Origin: Aquibium microcysteis
GTDB taxonomy: Bacteria; Pseudomonadota; Alphaproteobacteria; Rhizobiales; Rhizobiaceae
Assembly (NCBI RefSeq): GCF_014495845.1
Contig: NZ_CP061080.1
Span: 3,710,001-3,774,000 of the forward strand
Length of the DNA: 64,000 nt
Direction: 5' to 3'
In this document: positions 19,454 through 28,993 of the stretch, piece after piece
Numbering within the stretch: position 1 is the first letter of the stretch
Layout: the number at the start of each line of letters is the position of its first letter
Position numbers and translations under genes: made by a program
Notes under the pieces: generated by a model
Database searches by the model: none
Told to the model about the DNA's origin: nothing
What the model saw: only the letters and a program-made list of their open reading frames with translations

Positions 19454-19484
19454 AAAAAGCCCGGCGGCGTCGCCGGGCTTTTTT
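19454..19484. terminator. Strong bidirectional terminator
   Basis: AAAAAGCCCGGCG and CGCCGGGCTTTTT arms, 13 bp or more, flanked by A and T runs. It separates the glycine-zipper gene from the convergent sugar ABC operon. Confidence 0.9.
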
Positions 19485-19508
19485 CGTTCTGGAACCACCG
19501 CGGATGGA

Positions 19509-20300
19509 TCAGGCGGCCGCCGCAGCCATGGCACCGGGACCGGGTGTGGCGCCGGGCGGGCACTTGCCGAGGATGATCATGCCGAGCACCTCGTCCTTGG
19601 TGACGTCCTGCGTACGCGCGGTGCCCACGACCTGACCGTTCTTCATGACGCAGACGCGGTCGGCGAGATCGAAGACGTCGTGGATGTCGTGGCTGATCAG
19701 GAAGATGCCGATGCCGTCGGCCTTCAGCTGTTTGACGAGTTCGCCGACCTGCGCCGTCTCCTGCGGCCCGAGCGCAGCCGTCGGTTCGTCCATGATCAGG
19801 ATGCGGGCATTGAACAGGATGGCGCGCGCGATCGCGACCGACTGGCGCTGACCGCCGGAAAGCTTGACCACGGGCTCCTTGAACCGGACGAAGCGCGGAT
19901 TGAGCCGGCCCATGACCTTGCGCGCCTCCGCCTCCATGGCCACGTCGTCGAGCGTGCCCCAGGCGGTGACGAGTTCGCGGCCGAGGAACAGGTTCGCGGC
20001 GGCATCGACGTTGTCGGCGAGCGCCAGCGTCTGGTAGATCGTCTCGATGCCATAAGCCTTGGCGTCGCGCGGATTGGCGATCGTTGCCTCCTCGCCATTG
20101 ACGCGGATCTCGCCCGAATCGCGCTTGTAGGCACCCGAGAGGATCTTGATCAGGGTCGACTTGCCGGCACCGTTGTGGCCGAGCAGCGCCACGACTTCGC
20201 CGGGATAGAGATCGACGGAGGCGTCGTCGACGGCGCGGATGCCGCCGAAGGCGATCGAGATGTTCTTCAGTTCGACGAGCGGTGGGCCCTTGCGTTCCAT
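19509..20300 (-). CDS. Sugar ABC transporter ATP-binding protein (XylG/RbsA-type, single domain)
   Basis: A 263-residue ATPase with Walker [10 protein letters not shown], signature [14 protein letters not shown], Walker [14 protein letters not shown] and switch His SHDIHD. It carries one ATPase domain, whereas enteric XylG/RbsA carry two; single-domain versions are common in alphaproteobacteria. The start at ATG 20300 ([15 protein letters not shown]) fits. It powers uptake by the permease encoded 14 bases upstream. Confidence 0.92.
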   Translation of the reverse strand: MERKGPPLVELKNISIAFGGIRAVDDASVDLYPGEVVALLGHNGAGKSTLIKILSGAYKRDSGEIRVNGEEATIANPRDAKAYGIETIYQTLALADNVDAAANLFLGRELVTAWGTLDDVAMEAEARKVMGRLNPRFVRFKEPVVKLSGGQRQSVAIARAILFNARILIMDEPTAALGPQETAQVGELVKQLKADGIGIFLISHDIHDVFDLADRVCVMKNGQVVGTARTQDVTKDEVLGMIILGKCPPGATPGPGAMAAAAA

Positions 20301-20314
20301 GACGGTCCCTCTCC

Positions 20315-21628
20315 CTACTGCATCCGCTTGCGGTACATGGTGTCGAGCCAGACGGCGACCACCAGAACGAGACCGACGACGATGTTCTGCAGCGGCGTGT
20401 CGACTCCGAGCAGGATCATGCCGGTGGCCAGCGACTGCATGAGGACGGCGCCGATCATGGCGCCGGCCACGGTGCCGGAACCGCCGGCGAGCGAGGTGCC
20501 GCCGATGACGGCCGCGGCGATGACGAGCAGCTCGTCGAGCGTTCCCTGGGCATTGGTGGCTGCGTTGAGGCGCGCCGTCGAGATGGCGGCGCCGATGGCG
20601 GCCAGCCCCCCCATGACCATGAAGATCTTCATCGTCACCCAGCGCGTGTTGATGCCGGCGAGTTCCGCCGCCTCGGGATTGCCGCCGATGGCGAAGACGT
20701 AGCGCCCGAAGCGCGTGCGCGTCGAGACGAAGGACATGATGACGCCGACGCCGATGGCGATCAGCACCGGAATGGCGATGCCGTGGGCGATGAAGAGACC
20801 GCCATCCGGAATCTCGATGCCGTTGTCGCGGGCGTAGGCCCGCACGATGCCGACCGGCCACGGATAGGAATTGGCGATCCAGACGGCGCCGAGGATGACC
20901 GCGCAGGCGACGGCGCCGAGGAAGAATTCCGCCCAGACCGGCCGCAGCGGGAAGCGGAAGCGCTTGCGCTGGCTGCGCCCGTTGAACAGCATCAGCACCA
21001 CGGCAGCACAGGCGACGAGCCCGACGATCCAGCTCGCGGTCGCGCCGATCGAGCCCGCCGGACCGCCGCCCATGAGGCGGAAGGTTTCGTCCATGGGCGC
21101 GACCGTGCGGCCGGACGTGACCCACCAGGCCGCTCCGCGCCAGACCAGGAGGCCGCCGAGCGTGACGATGAAGGCGGGCACGCCGAGGAAGGCGATGACG
21201 TAGCCCTGCGCCGCGCCGATGAGGATGCCGACCAGAAGGCCGACGAGAAGCGCGATGACCCAGATGGCCGGATGGCCGAAATCGAGGTAACGCGGCAGGA
21301 TCTCGGCCTGGGTGACGCCGACGATCATGCCCACGAAGCCCAGCACCGAACCGACCGACAGGTCGATGTTGCGGGTGACGATGACCAGCACCATGCCGGT
21401 AGCCATGACGGCCACCGAGGACGACTGCACGGACAGGTTCCAGAGATTGCGCGGCGTGAGAAACAGGCCGTCGGAAAAGACGTGGAAGCCGAGCCAGATG
21501 ACCAGCAGCGCGCCGATCATGCCGAGCATGCGCGTGTCGAGTTCGGTGGCCCGGAGGAAGCCGGCAACGGGCCCGAGTTCGGTCGAGCGGGCGCGATCCG
21601 GGGATGCCGTGGACGTCGCGTCGGACAT
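20315..21628 (-). CDS. Sugar ABC transporter permease (XylH-like)
   Basis: A 437-residue inner-membrane protein with about ten to twelve helices and the family block [13 protein letters not shown] near residue 88. A second block, [22 protein letters not shown], is near the end. Length above 400 is typical of the XylH branch. It pairs with the XylF-like binding protein upstream and the ATPase downstream, probably for D-xylose or a related pentose. Confidence 0.92.
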   Translation of the reverse strand: MSDATSTASPDRARSTELGPVAGFLRATELDTRMLGMIGALLVIWLGFHVFSDGLFLTPRNLWNLSVQSSSVAVMATGMVLVIVTRNIDLSVGSVLGFVGMIVGVTQAEILPRYLDFGHPAIWVIALLVGLLVGILIGAAQGYVIAFLGVPAFIVTLGGLLVWRGAAWWVTSGRTVAPMDETFRLMGGGPAGSIGATASWIVGLVACAAVVLMLFNGRSQRKRFRFPLRPVWAEFFLGAVACAVILGAVWIANSYPWPVGIVRAYARDNGIEIPDGGLFIAHGIAIPVLIAIGVGVIMSFVSTRTRFGRYVFAIGGNPEAAELAGINTRWVTMKIFMVMGGLAAIGAAISTARLNAATNAQGTLDELLVIAAAVIGGTSLAGGSGTVAGAMIGAVLMQSLATGMILLGVDTPLQNIVVGLVLVVAVWLDTMYRKRMQ

Positions 21629-21706
21629 TGTTTCCTCCCCGTGGGGGTGCTTCGCCGAACCGTCTTCTGCGGCTGCCGGCGCGGATGTTCCGAGGTCAGA
21701 TTAGGC

Positions 21707-21739
21707 TTGCGCCGCGGTTTTCGTCAAACCGCGGCGCAA
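21707..21739 (-). terminator. Attenuating hairpin between xylF-like and permease genes
   Basis: A perfect 14-bp stem (21707-21720 with 21726-21739) with a five-base loop lies between the binding-protein gene and the permease gene. Such hairpins usually reduce read-through or protect the upstream mRNA, giving more binding protein than permease. Confidence 0.65.
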
Positions 21740-21759
21740 TTCAGGTCGGTTGGGTCAGG

Positions 21760-22794
21760 TCAGTTGCAGGCGGCGACGCTGCCGGCCGCGACGCCCTGGC
21801 AGAGCGCGTCCTTGGAGATCCAGCCCGCATCGACCACGACGTTGAGGTTGTCCTTGGTGATCGGAACCGGGGTCAGGAACACCGCGTCGACTTCCTTGCC
21901 GCCGGGGGTGGTGAACTTCACCGCATTGGCGATGGCACTCATCTCGGTGCCGTCGGCCAGAGCCGAGGCGATCTCGGCGGCGTTCTTGCCGAGTTCGCGC
22001 GCGTCCTTCCAGACCGACACGGTCTGGGTGCCGAGCGCGACGCGGTTCAGCGCCGCCTGGTCGCCGTCCTGGCCGGAGACCGGGATGCCCGCGAGGCCCT
22101 GCGCGGTGAGCGCAGCGACGACGCCGCCGGCGGTGCCGTCGTTCGACGCCACGACCGCGTCGACCGCGTTGTTGTTGGCCGTCAGGATCTGCTCCATGTT
22201 CTTCTGGGCGTTGGCCGGGAGCCAGCCGTCGGTGTAGGCCTCGCCGACGTTCTTGATCTTGCCGGAATCGATGGCTTCCTTGAGAACTTCCATCTGGCCG
22301 GAGAACAGGAAGTCGGCGTTCGGATCGGACGAGGAGCCCTTGATGAAGGCGTAGTTGCCCTCCGGCTTGACCTTGAACACCTCGCGGGCCTGCATGCGGC
22401 CCACTTCCTTGTTGTCGAAGGTCAGGTAGAAGGCGTTCTCGTTCTCGATCAGGCGGTCGTAGCCGACCACCGGAATGCCCTCGTTGACGGCCTTCTCGAC
22501 CGCCGGGCCGATGGCCGAGGCGTCCTGCGCGAGGATGATCAGGGCATTGGCGCCCTGCGCGATCAGCGCCTCGACGTCGGTGAGCTGCTTGGCGGCAGAG
22601 GACTGCGCGTCGGCGGAGATGTACTTGTCGCCGGCAGCCTCGATGGCGGCCTTCATCGCGGCCTCGTCGGTCTTCCAGCGCTCCTCCTGGAAGTTCGACC
22701 AGGACACGCCGATGATCTTGTCCTTGGCGAGCGCGCCGCCAGCGAACGACAGGCTGAATACGGCGCAGCTGAGCGCCAGAATCGTCTTCTTCAT
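21760..22794 (-). CDS. Periplasmic sugar-binding protein (XylF-like)
   Basis: A 344-residue periplasmic binding protein type 1. Signal peptide [23 protein letters not shown]. The mature part has [21 protein letters not shown] and [16 protein letters not shown], the sugar-contact blocks of the XylF/ChvE group. It captures a monosaccharide, most likely xylose, for the XylH/XylG-like pair. The start at 22794 has GGGAGGA seven bases upstream. It is the first gene of the operon and is divergent from the ROK regulator. Confidence 0.93.
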   Translation of the reverse strand: MKKTILALSCAVFSLSFAGGALAKDKIIGVSWSNFQEERWKTDEAAMKAAIEAAGDKYISADAQSSAAKQLTDVEALIAQGANALIILAQDASAIGPAVEKAVNEGIPVVGYDRLIENENAFYLTFDNKEVGRMQAREVFKVKPEGNYAFIKGSSSDPNADFLFSGQMEVLKEAIDSGKIKNVGEAYTDGWLPANAQKNMEQILTANNNAVDAVVASNDGTAGGVVAALTAQGLAGIPVSGQDGDQAALNRVALGTQTVSVWKDARELGKNAAEIASALADGTEMSAIANAVKFTTPGGKEVDAVFLTPVPITKDNLNVVVDAGWISKDALCQGVAAGSVAACN

Positions 22795-22950
22795 GCTATC
22801 CTCCCGGTGCATCGTTGCACATGCAGAACCGGTACGGGTCCCTGCACGGCGGGACCGTCCGGCAACCAGCCCCTTTAATTCGAGGCTCGAAAAAAATAGT
22901 GACTTACCCGGCAAGCCGTGTCAACATGAATCTGGAGCGACCTAACATAT

Positions 22951-22981
22951 TGCAATGCAACATTCTTTCTGTTGCATTGCA
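22951..22981. promoter_or_regulatory. ROK-regulator operator: perfect 12-bp inverted repeat
   Basis: TGCAATGCAACA (22951-22962) and its exact complement (22970-22981) flank a seven-base spacer. The site lies in the 220-base gap between the divergent transporter operon and the ROK regulator gene, so one bound repressor could control both. Confidence 0.8.
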
Positions 22982-23014
22982 GTCGTGTGGTTCGCGAAGG
23001 AGGAAACGGCCGCA

Positions 23015-24259
23015 ATGACGGCGATCACGCGATCCGACGACGTGCGGCGGCAGAACCGGCGCGTGGTGATTTCCGTGCTGCGGCGCCACGGACGCCTGTC
23101 GCGCACGGACATCTGCGCCACCACGGGCCTGTCGGCCTCCACCGTCTCGGCCATCACGGCCGACCTGATCGGCGAGACGATCCTGCGTGAGGTGCGCGAC
23201 GCCGAGGCGACCGGCGCGCGGCGGGGCCGGCCGCAGGTTGCGCTCGGCCTCAACCCGGAGGCCGCGACGGTGATCGCGATCGTGCTTTCTATGAATTCGC
23301 TTTCGGCGGCGCTGATCAACTATGCCGGCGACGTGGTGGCGACGGTGCAGCGCCGGCTGCCCACGCTGACGCTGCCCCGCGACGAGCTGGTGCATGCGGC
23401 CGTCGCGGTCACCGGCGACCTGATCGCACGCTCGGCCAAGTCGGGGATGCGCGTGCGCCGCATCGTCTTCGGCGTGCAGGGCATCACCGATTCGGAATCG
23501 CGCATGCTCCTGTGGTCGCCGATCACCCAGCACACGGACGTCGGCTTCGCCGACGCGGTGGAGGATGCCTTCGGCATACCGACCACGATCGAGAACGACT
23601 GCAACATGATCGCGCTGGCGCTGCGCGAGCGCCGGCCGGACGCGCTGCGCGACAATTTCATCGCCGTCATGCTGTCGCACGGCATCGGCATGGGCCTCGT
23701 GCTGAAGGGTCAGCTCTTCATGGGCACGACCTCGTCCGGCGCCGAGTTCGGTCACATGAACCACGTTCCGGAGGGCGCGCTCTGCCGTTGCGGCCGGCGC
23801 GGCTGCGTGGAGGCCTATGCCGGCAATTATGCGATCTGGCGCAGCGCCAAGGGCCTTCCGGAAGAAGACGCGCCGGCGATCGACATCGGCGACGCGGAGA
23901 TGCAGGCGCTGGCCGACGTCGCGCGCGACCATGACGGACCGGAGCGCGAGGCCTATCGCCGCGCCGGCGAGGCGCTGGGCTACGGGCTGGGCTCGCTGTT
24001 CTCGCTGATCGATCCCGCGCCGGTGATCTTCATCGGCCAGGGCGCGCGGGCCTACGACCTGATCGAGGCGCCGATGCGCGAGGCGATGGCGAAGACCGCG
24101 GGCGGCCAGCACCACCGGTTGCCGCGCTTCGAGACCGAGCCCGACGAGCGGCCGCTGATCCGCGAGGGCTGCGCCAGCCTGGCGTTGTCCGTCGTGGACC
24201 GCGAGATCTTCGCGGCCGGCGCGGCCGGTCCACAGGACCTCCAGCGCGAGATCGCCTGA
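23015..24259 (+). CDS. ROK family transcriptional regulator (XylR-like)
   Basis: A 414-residue repressor. The N-terminal winged helix-turn-helix contains HGRLSRTDICATTGLSASTVSAITADL, and the ROK sugar-binding domain contains GTTSSGAEFGHMNHV and the zinc motif CRCGRRGCVEAYAG. It probably binds the palindrome at 22951-22981 and releases it when the transported sugar is present. The start at ATG 23015 has AAGGAGG ten bases upstream. Confidence 0.93.
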   Translation: MTAITRSDDVRRQNRRVVISVLRRHGRLSRTDICATTGLSASTVSAITADLIGETILREVRDAEATGARRGRPQVALGLNPEAATVIAIVLSMNSLSAALINYAGDVVATVQRRLPTLTLPRDELVHAAVAVTGDLIARSAKSGMRVRRIVFGVQGITDSESRMLLWSPITQHTDVGFADAVEDAFGIPTTIENDCNMIALALRERRPDALRDNFIAVMLSHGIGMGLVLKGQLFMGTTSSGAEFGHMNHVPEGALCRCGRRGCVEAYAGNYAIWRSAKGLPEEDAPAIDIGDAEMQALADVARDHDGPEREAYRRAGEALGYGLGSLFSLIDPAPVIFIGQGARAYDLIEAPMREAMAKTAGGQHHRLPRFETEPDERPLIREGCASLALSVVDREIFAAGAAGPQDLQREIA

Positions 24260-24275
24260 GCGGCCCCGAAAGGCG

Positions 24276-25892
24276 TCAGCCCGGCGTCCAGGTGACGGCC
24301 GGGCGGCCGCGCTCGACGATGTAGAAGCCGTCGGCGTCGAGCCGCTGCCAGGCGCCGGCCTCGCCGTCCGGCCAGAGCACGCGCAGCTCGGCCGACGTCG
24401 CTTCGCCCAGCCCGAAATGCCGCCACCCGGCCTGTCCCGACGCGTGGCCGCCCCCGACCGTCACCTCGCGCCGCTGCACGCGGTCGCCGGTACGCACCTC
24501 GATCCAGGCGCCGATGGCGTCGCGGTTGGGACCATCCTGGCGCAGGTCCAGCTGCAACCAGCGTCCGGGCATCGGCTCCGCATTGCGCCAGAGCTGCGCC
24601 GACCTCCAGCGGTTGACCACCAGCATGTCGAGCCGGCCGTCGAGGTTGAAGTCGGCGAGCGCGCCGCCGCGGCCGATCGCCGTGCTGGCGACGCCGGACG
24701 TGTCGCCTGCTTCGAGGAAGGTCCCGTCCGGCTTCTGCAGCAGGAGGTTGTTGGGGTCCTCGGCCGCGAAGTCGGGCATCTCGGCGACGTTGCCCTTGAC
24801 GACGAAGAGATCGGCGCGACCGTCATTGTTGACGTCGTCGAACTGCGCATGCCAGGCCGTCGACGGCTTGACCATGTCGCCGACATAGGGCCGGTGGGCC
24901 GTGACGCCGCGCGCGAAGGCGATGTCCTTGAAAACCGGCCGCAACCCGCCGGCCGCGCCGGGATCGGCCAGTGCCTGCAGCTTGTTGTCGGCCATGCTCG
25001 TGAGGAAGTATTCCGGGTAGCCGTCGAGATCGACGTCGTAGCCGGCAATGCCCATGCCCCAGATCTTCAGCGGCTTCCAGCCTTCCGCGGGTCCGTAGAG
25101 CAGCGGAGCTTTGCCCGGCGTCAGGTGCCAGAGCTGCTCCTGGCCGCCCTTGTAATATTCGCGGTCGTTCGAGACGCGCAGGTCGGGCCGTCCCGACCGG
25201 CTCCAGTCGGTGAACAGGATCGACAGTGCGCAGTAGCTGGGCGCGAGCGGCTGCGGCGCGGCGAAGCGGCGCGCGCCGGCCGCGGCGGGACGGTGCAGCC
25301 AGTTGTCGGTGCAGGAGCCCCAGGGAAAGGCCTCCTCGTTGCGGTCGATGTAGTTGCCGACGGCGAGCGTCGGCCAGTCCATGCCGCGTTCCCAGGTGGC
25401 AGCGAAGGCGGTCGACCATGCATCGCCGCCGTCGAAGCCCCAGGCCTCGTTGGCGCGCTCGAAGCGACAGCCACCAAGCCCGCGCATGACGAGGTTCTCG
25501 CCGACACGCAGCAGAACGACGTCCTGGATGCCGTCGCCGTCGACGTCGAGCGGCCAGGCGCCCGAGACGCCCTCGACGTCGAGGCCGCTTTGCAGACGCT
25601 CGAAGCGCAGCGGACCGCCGACGGCGCTGGCGTTGCGAAAGAGCGCCGCCGTCCCTGCCCCGCCCGCGACGAACACGTCGGCGGCGCGGTCGCCGTCGCA
25701 GTCGAACACGGCGGTGCCGCCGCCGACCATGAACTCCCAGTCGCCCGCATAGACCGTGTCGATGCCGGCGGTCGCGGTCGCCTCGACGAAACGGGGGACG
25801 GCGACGGCCTCATCCGCTGCGGCGGGCGCCGCAGCGAGCAGCAATGCCGCCACCAGCAGCGGCGGGATCGGTCGGGTGGCGCGCAAGGTCAC
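24276..25892 (-). CDS. FG-GAP/VCBS-repeat protein with ASPIC/UnbV domain (CRTAC1 family)
   Basis: A 538-residue secreted protein starting at GTG 25892. It has a signal peptide (PPLLVAALLLAAAPAAA) and repeated calcium-loop-like motifs DxDGD/DxNxDGR (DVDGDGIQDVVLL, DVNNDGRADLFVV, DFNLDGRLDMLVV). A C-terminal UnbV block is seen as GAWIEVRTGDRVQRREV. It forms a beta-propeller. Its start overlaps the stop of the haloperoxidase-like gene (GTGA), so the two are coupled and probably act together outside the inner membrane. Confidence 0.87.
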   Translation of the reverse strand: MTLRATRPIPPLLVAALLLAAAPAAADEAVAVPRFVEATATAGIDTVYAGDWEFMVGGGTAVFDCDGDRAADVFVAGGAGTAALFRNASAVGGPLRFERLQSGLDVEGVSGAWPLDVDGDGIQDVVLLRVGENLVMRGLGGCRFERANEAWGFDGGDAWSTAFAATWERGMDWPTLAVGNYIDRNEEAFPWGSCTDNWLHRPAAAGARRFAAPQPLAPSYCALSILFTDWSRSGRPDLRVSNDREYYKGGQEQLWHLTPGKAPLLYGPAEGWKPLKIWGMGIAGYDVDLDGYPEYFLTSMADNKLQALADPGAAGGLRPVFKDIAFARGVTAHRPYVGDMVKPSTAWHAQFDDVNNDGRADLFVVKGNVAEMPDFAAEDPNNLLLQKPDGTFLEAGDTSGVASTAIGRGGALADFNLDGRLDMLVVNRWRSAQLWRNAEPMPGRWLQLDLRQDGPNRDAIGAWIEVRTGDRVQRREVTVGGGHASGQAGWRHFGLGEATSAELRVLWPDGEAGAWQRLDADGFYIVERGRPAVTWTPG

Positions 25893-27214
25893 CTCCGGGT
25901 CTGCAGGGCGGTCACATGGGCGCCGATACAGCGCCCCTGCTCCAGCCCGCGCTCGATGGCCGCGCGGAAATGGATGCCGCCATAGAGCCGCGACAGCGCC
26001 GCCTCCTCCGCGGCCGCCCGGAAGCTCGCATAGGAGCGGGCCGGCAGCCCGTCATCGACATGGGTGGCGTCCTCGAACGCCCTGTCCTCGCCGAAAAGCG
26101 CGGCCAGCACCGTTGCGGCGGCGCCCGACTGGGTGCTGTGACCGCTCGGGTATTCCGGGAAGGGCGGCGTGTTGAGGATCGGCTCCCATGCCGGATCGAT
26201 GACGCGTCGGATGTAGGTGATCGGACGGATCAGGTCGTACTCGAACTTGGCGTGCCAGCAGCCGATGAAGGCGTCGGCCATGCTGACGCCGAGCAGCGCC
26301 AGCGTCTCGGCCGTGCGCCCGGCATCCGCGCCGTCATCCTCGAGCACCCGCAGCGCGATCGAAATCCAGTGGCCGGGCGGGGTGGGCGAGAGCATCGGAT
26401 CGTCGGACCAGAAGCGCGCGATGGCGCGCTGTTCAGGCGTCAGGTCCAGCACCGTTCGGTGCACCTCCGCCGCCTCGCGGTAGAACGCGCTGCCGGGCTC
26501 CTCCGAATAGGCCGGCGGCGCGGGGATGCCGCAGGCGCTGCCGTCCGGCATGGCGAAGGTGCGGTTGGATCCCCAGAGAGGCAGGAGCGGCGCCTGCTGC
26601 TGCGCGACGAGGCTTGTGGGCACCCAGGCATCCGGCGCATTGCGCGGCTGATAGGTCGCCGGGAAGCCCATGTTCTCGACGACCGCGCCGCCGTCGCTGC
26701 GCGACCAGGCGAGGATGTGGGCGGCGACCGCCCGCCCGTACGCATCGCTGCGCGCGACCGTCTCGGCGGGAAGGCCGGCGGCCGCCTTCGCCTGCAGCTT
26801 CTTTCCGAAGGCCGCGATCGCGCGCTGGCCGGTCGGGCCGGTGTTGGCGAAGAGGTCGCCGACGACCGCGGCCATCGCCGCCTGCACGACGACCGCATCG
26901 TCTAAGGCCGCGCCGCTTTCCCGAGCCGGCAGTGGCGTAAGCCCGTTGAGCTGGCCCGCCAGCGTGTGGAGCCGCTCGTCGCCCGATGCCAGCGCCTCGA
27001 AGGCGGTGACGCCGAGATAGGCGAAGGCACGGCTGGCCACCGGCGGCGAATAGGTCGGCGTGTGGCGGACGAGTTCGAGGGTGAGGCGATACCAGTCGCG
27101 GATCGGATCGACGGCCGAGCGGTCGTCTGCGCGGGCAGCCGGGCCGAAATTGGGAAGAAGGAGCACGAGAAGCGTAACCGCTATCGGCGCCAGGACCTTG
27201 TACAAAGACCGCAT
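25889..27214 (-). CDS. Vanadium-dependent haloperoxidase/PAP2-family enzyme, secreted
   Basis: A 441-residue protein with a signal peptide (MRSLYKVLAPIAVTLLVLLL). All three pieces of the vanadate/phosphate pocket are present: KFEYDLIRP (KxxxxxxRP), PSGHS and SRLYGGIH (SRxxxxxH). This layout is shared by vanadium haloperoxidases and acid phosphatases. Length and the mostly helical C-terminal half favour the haloperoxidase-like branch. I use ATG 27214 because GGAGGAG lies six bases upstream; ATG 27220 abuts the ribosome site. Substrate unknown. Confidence 0.87.
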   Translation of the reverse strand: MRSLYKVLAPIAVTLLVLLLPNFGPAARADDRSAVDPIRDWYRLTLELVRHTPTYSPPVASRAFAYLGVTAFEALASGDERLHTLAGQLNGLTPLPARESGAALDDAVVVQAAMAAVVGDLFANTGPTGQRAIAAFGKKLQAKAAAGLPAETVARSDAYGRAVAAHILAWSRSDGGAVVENMGFPATYQPRNAPDAWVPTSLVAQQQAPLLPLWGSNRTFAMPDGSACGIPAPPAYSEEPGSAFYREAAEVHRTVLDLTPEQRAIARFWSDDPMLSPTPPGHWISIALRVLEDDGADAGRTAETLALLGVSMADAFIGCWHAKFEYDLIRPITYIRRVIDPAWEPILNTPPFPEYPSGHSTQSGAAATVLAALFGEDRAFEDATHVDDGLPARSYASFRAAAEEAALSRLYGGIHFRAAIERGLEQGRCIGAHVTALQTRR

Positions 27215-27316
27215 CGACATCTCCTCCCCACCGGCCACGAATGACCGCTTGGCGAAGTAAGCATGGCCTGGTCGCGGAGAACAAGGGCAATGGGCGGCTG
27301 CGCCGCGGTCGAACGA

Positions 27317-27833
27317 TCAGTCCCAGGAGAGCTGGTTCTTCGGGAGCCGCCCGCTGGGATCGAAGACGTCGACCCGATGGGGATGGGCGCGGCCCCATTT
27401 CCAGAGGACCAGATCTGCATCGCGACCATCGGCTCCGATGGCGAAACTGGGAACGAGAATGCCAGACACGCCTTCGAACGAAAGACGGTCATAGATCGCC
27501 CATGAGGGTGGACGGCGACCACGTGTGGTCAATTCCATCCAGCCGCAAGCCATGTCGTCGATCGACACGGCGTTGGAACGCCGCTTCGTCGGTGCGAAGA
27601 TCGACGATCCCGTCGCAATCAACGTCATAGGAACAAAGCACCAGAGGATCGATCCGGCGCGCGAGCCCATGGCTGACTTCTTTTATCGCGGTAACGATTT
27701 CGAGGGACAGATAGAGGGCAGGCACGCCTTGCGGATTGAACCGTCCACCCCGGATCGCGGCCCCATCGCCGGAAATCGGCTTGAACGACCAGCGAGGATC
27801 ATGGGCGCGGAAGCAGACCCCGCGAAATCTCAC
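27317..27833 (-). pseudogene. RES-domain toxin gene, frameshifted
   Basis: The gene starts at GTG 27833, overlapping the antitoxin stop (GTGA). The first half encodes MRFRGVCFRAHDPRW and GGRFNPQGVPALYLS..., with the Arg, Tyr and Glu expected of the RES NAD-consuming active site. Near 27570 the frame shifts by one base. The next frame encodes the standard RES ending (DMACGWMEL, PSWAIYDRL, LVLWKWG, VFDPSGRLPKNQLSW). Without the shift the protein would be about 170 residues; as it stands the first frame ends after 114. It is probably inactive, unless this is a sequencing error or programmed shift. Confidence 0.8.
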
Positions 27834-28216
27834 GCAAAGCCGCCGAGCGCGACGTGATCGAGGTATTCGCGCACCGCGGTGGCGCGCCCTTCCTTGACGA
27901 GAGACTCAGCCGTTCGTCCACCGAATGCGGGAATCGGCTGTGCCCTGTACCAGGACATGGCCTGTTTGGGTCCGCCGGACCATTCTTCCACGCGTCCTAG
28001 GATTTCGAGCATCTCACGAAGCCGGGACTGCGTCTTTCGCGAGCGACTGCGGGCTGACTTGAAGATGGATTCCGACGCAATCCCAGCGGTTTCCGCCAAC
28101 TGCGACTTGGACATCCCGAAACTGTCTGTAATCCGATCGACCAGGATAAGGCCGGTCCCATCAGAGACATGGGCTATCAGAGCCGCATCGTGCGGCAAGA
28201 CTGAAATGACATTCAT
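27830..28216 (-). CDS. Xre/MbcA/ParS-type antitoxin (DUF2384)
   Basis: A 128-residue protein. A helix-turn-helix-like segment (FGMSKSQLAETAGIASESIFKSAR) is followed by the DUF2384 C-terminal domain (LREMLEILGRVEEWSGG, ending TAVREYLDHVALGGFA) that caps RES toxins. The start at 28216 (MNVISVL) has AGGAGAG upstream. It precedes and overlaps the RES gene, the normal order for this toxin-antitoxin class. It is intact although the toxin frame is broken. Confidence 0.85.
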   Translation of the reverse strand: MNVISVLPHDAALIAHVSDGTGLILVDRITDSFGMSKSQLAETAGIASESIFKSARSRSRKTQSRLREMLEILGRVEEWSGGPKQAMSWYRAQPIPAFGGRTAESLVKEGRATAVREYLDHVALGGFA

Positions 28217-28289
28217 TGCCTGCTCTCCTGCCTGCGTACGAGACAGAAGATAGGGCAATACCGACTGGACCCCAAGCGAACCTCCCGCG

Positions 28290-28979
28290 TCACGCCTCGC
28301 GGATGGCGTAGCCGGAGCCGCGGATGGTGCGGATGACGTCGGGCATGCGGCCGTTGTTCACGGCCTTGCGCAGGCGGCCGACATGGACGTCGACGGTGCG
28401 CTCGTCGATGTAGATCGTCTCGCCCCAGACGTTGTCGAGCAGTTGCCCGCGCGAGAAGACGCGGCCGGGATGCTGCATCAGGAACTCGAGCAGGCGGAAC
28501 TCGGTCGGGCCGAGCTTGATCTCGGCCTTGCGCCGGTAGACCCGGTGCGCCTCGCGGTCGAGCACGATGTCGCCGACCTTGAGCACGGAGGACAGCACCT
28601 CGGGCTTGGCCCGGCGCAGCAGCGCGCGGACGCGGGCGACGAACTCGGGCGTCGAGAAGGGCTTGACCAGATAGTCGTCCGCGCCGGTCGAGAGGCCGCG
28701 GACCCGGTCGCTCTCCTCGCCGCGCGCCGTCAGCATGATGATCGGCAGGCGCTCGGTTTCCGGCCGCACGCGCAGGCGCCGACACAGCTCGATGCCGGAG
28801 ATGCCGGGCACCATCCAGTCGAGCACCAAAAGGTCGGGCACGCTCTCCTGCAGCCGGATCTCGGCCTCGTCGCCGCGCGTGATGATCTCGACCTGGTAGC
28901 CCTCGGCTTCGAGATTGTATTTCAGGAGGACGCAGAGCGGCTCCTCGTCCTCAACGACCATCACCTTGGCGGCGATCAT
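28290..28979 (-). CDS. phoB: Phosphate regulon response regulator PhoB
   Basis: A 229-residue OmpR/PhoB-family regulator. The receiver has VVEDEEP and the acceptor Asp in VLDWMVPG (about 54). The DNA-binding winged helix contains EFRLLEFLMQHPGRVFSRGQLLDNVWG and ERTVDVHVGRLRKA. It activates Pho-box promoters when phosphate is low. Last gene of pstSCAB-phoU-phoB. Its partner kinase PhoR is not in the window. Confidence 0.96.
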   Translation of the reverse strand: MIAAKVMVVEDEEPLCVLLKYNLEAEGYQVEIITRGDEAEIRLQESVPDLLVLDWMVPGISGIELCRRLRVRPETERLPIIMLTARGEESDRVRGLSTGADDYLVKPFSTPEFVARVRALLRRAKPEVLSSVLKVGDIVLDREAHRVYRRKAEIKLGPTEFRLLEFLMQHPGRVFSRGQLLDNVWGETIYIDERTVDVHVGRLRKAVNNGRMPDVIRTIRGSGYAIREA

Positions 28980-28993
28980 CTATCGTTCGTCCT

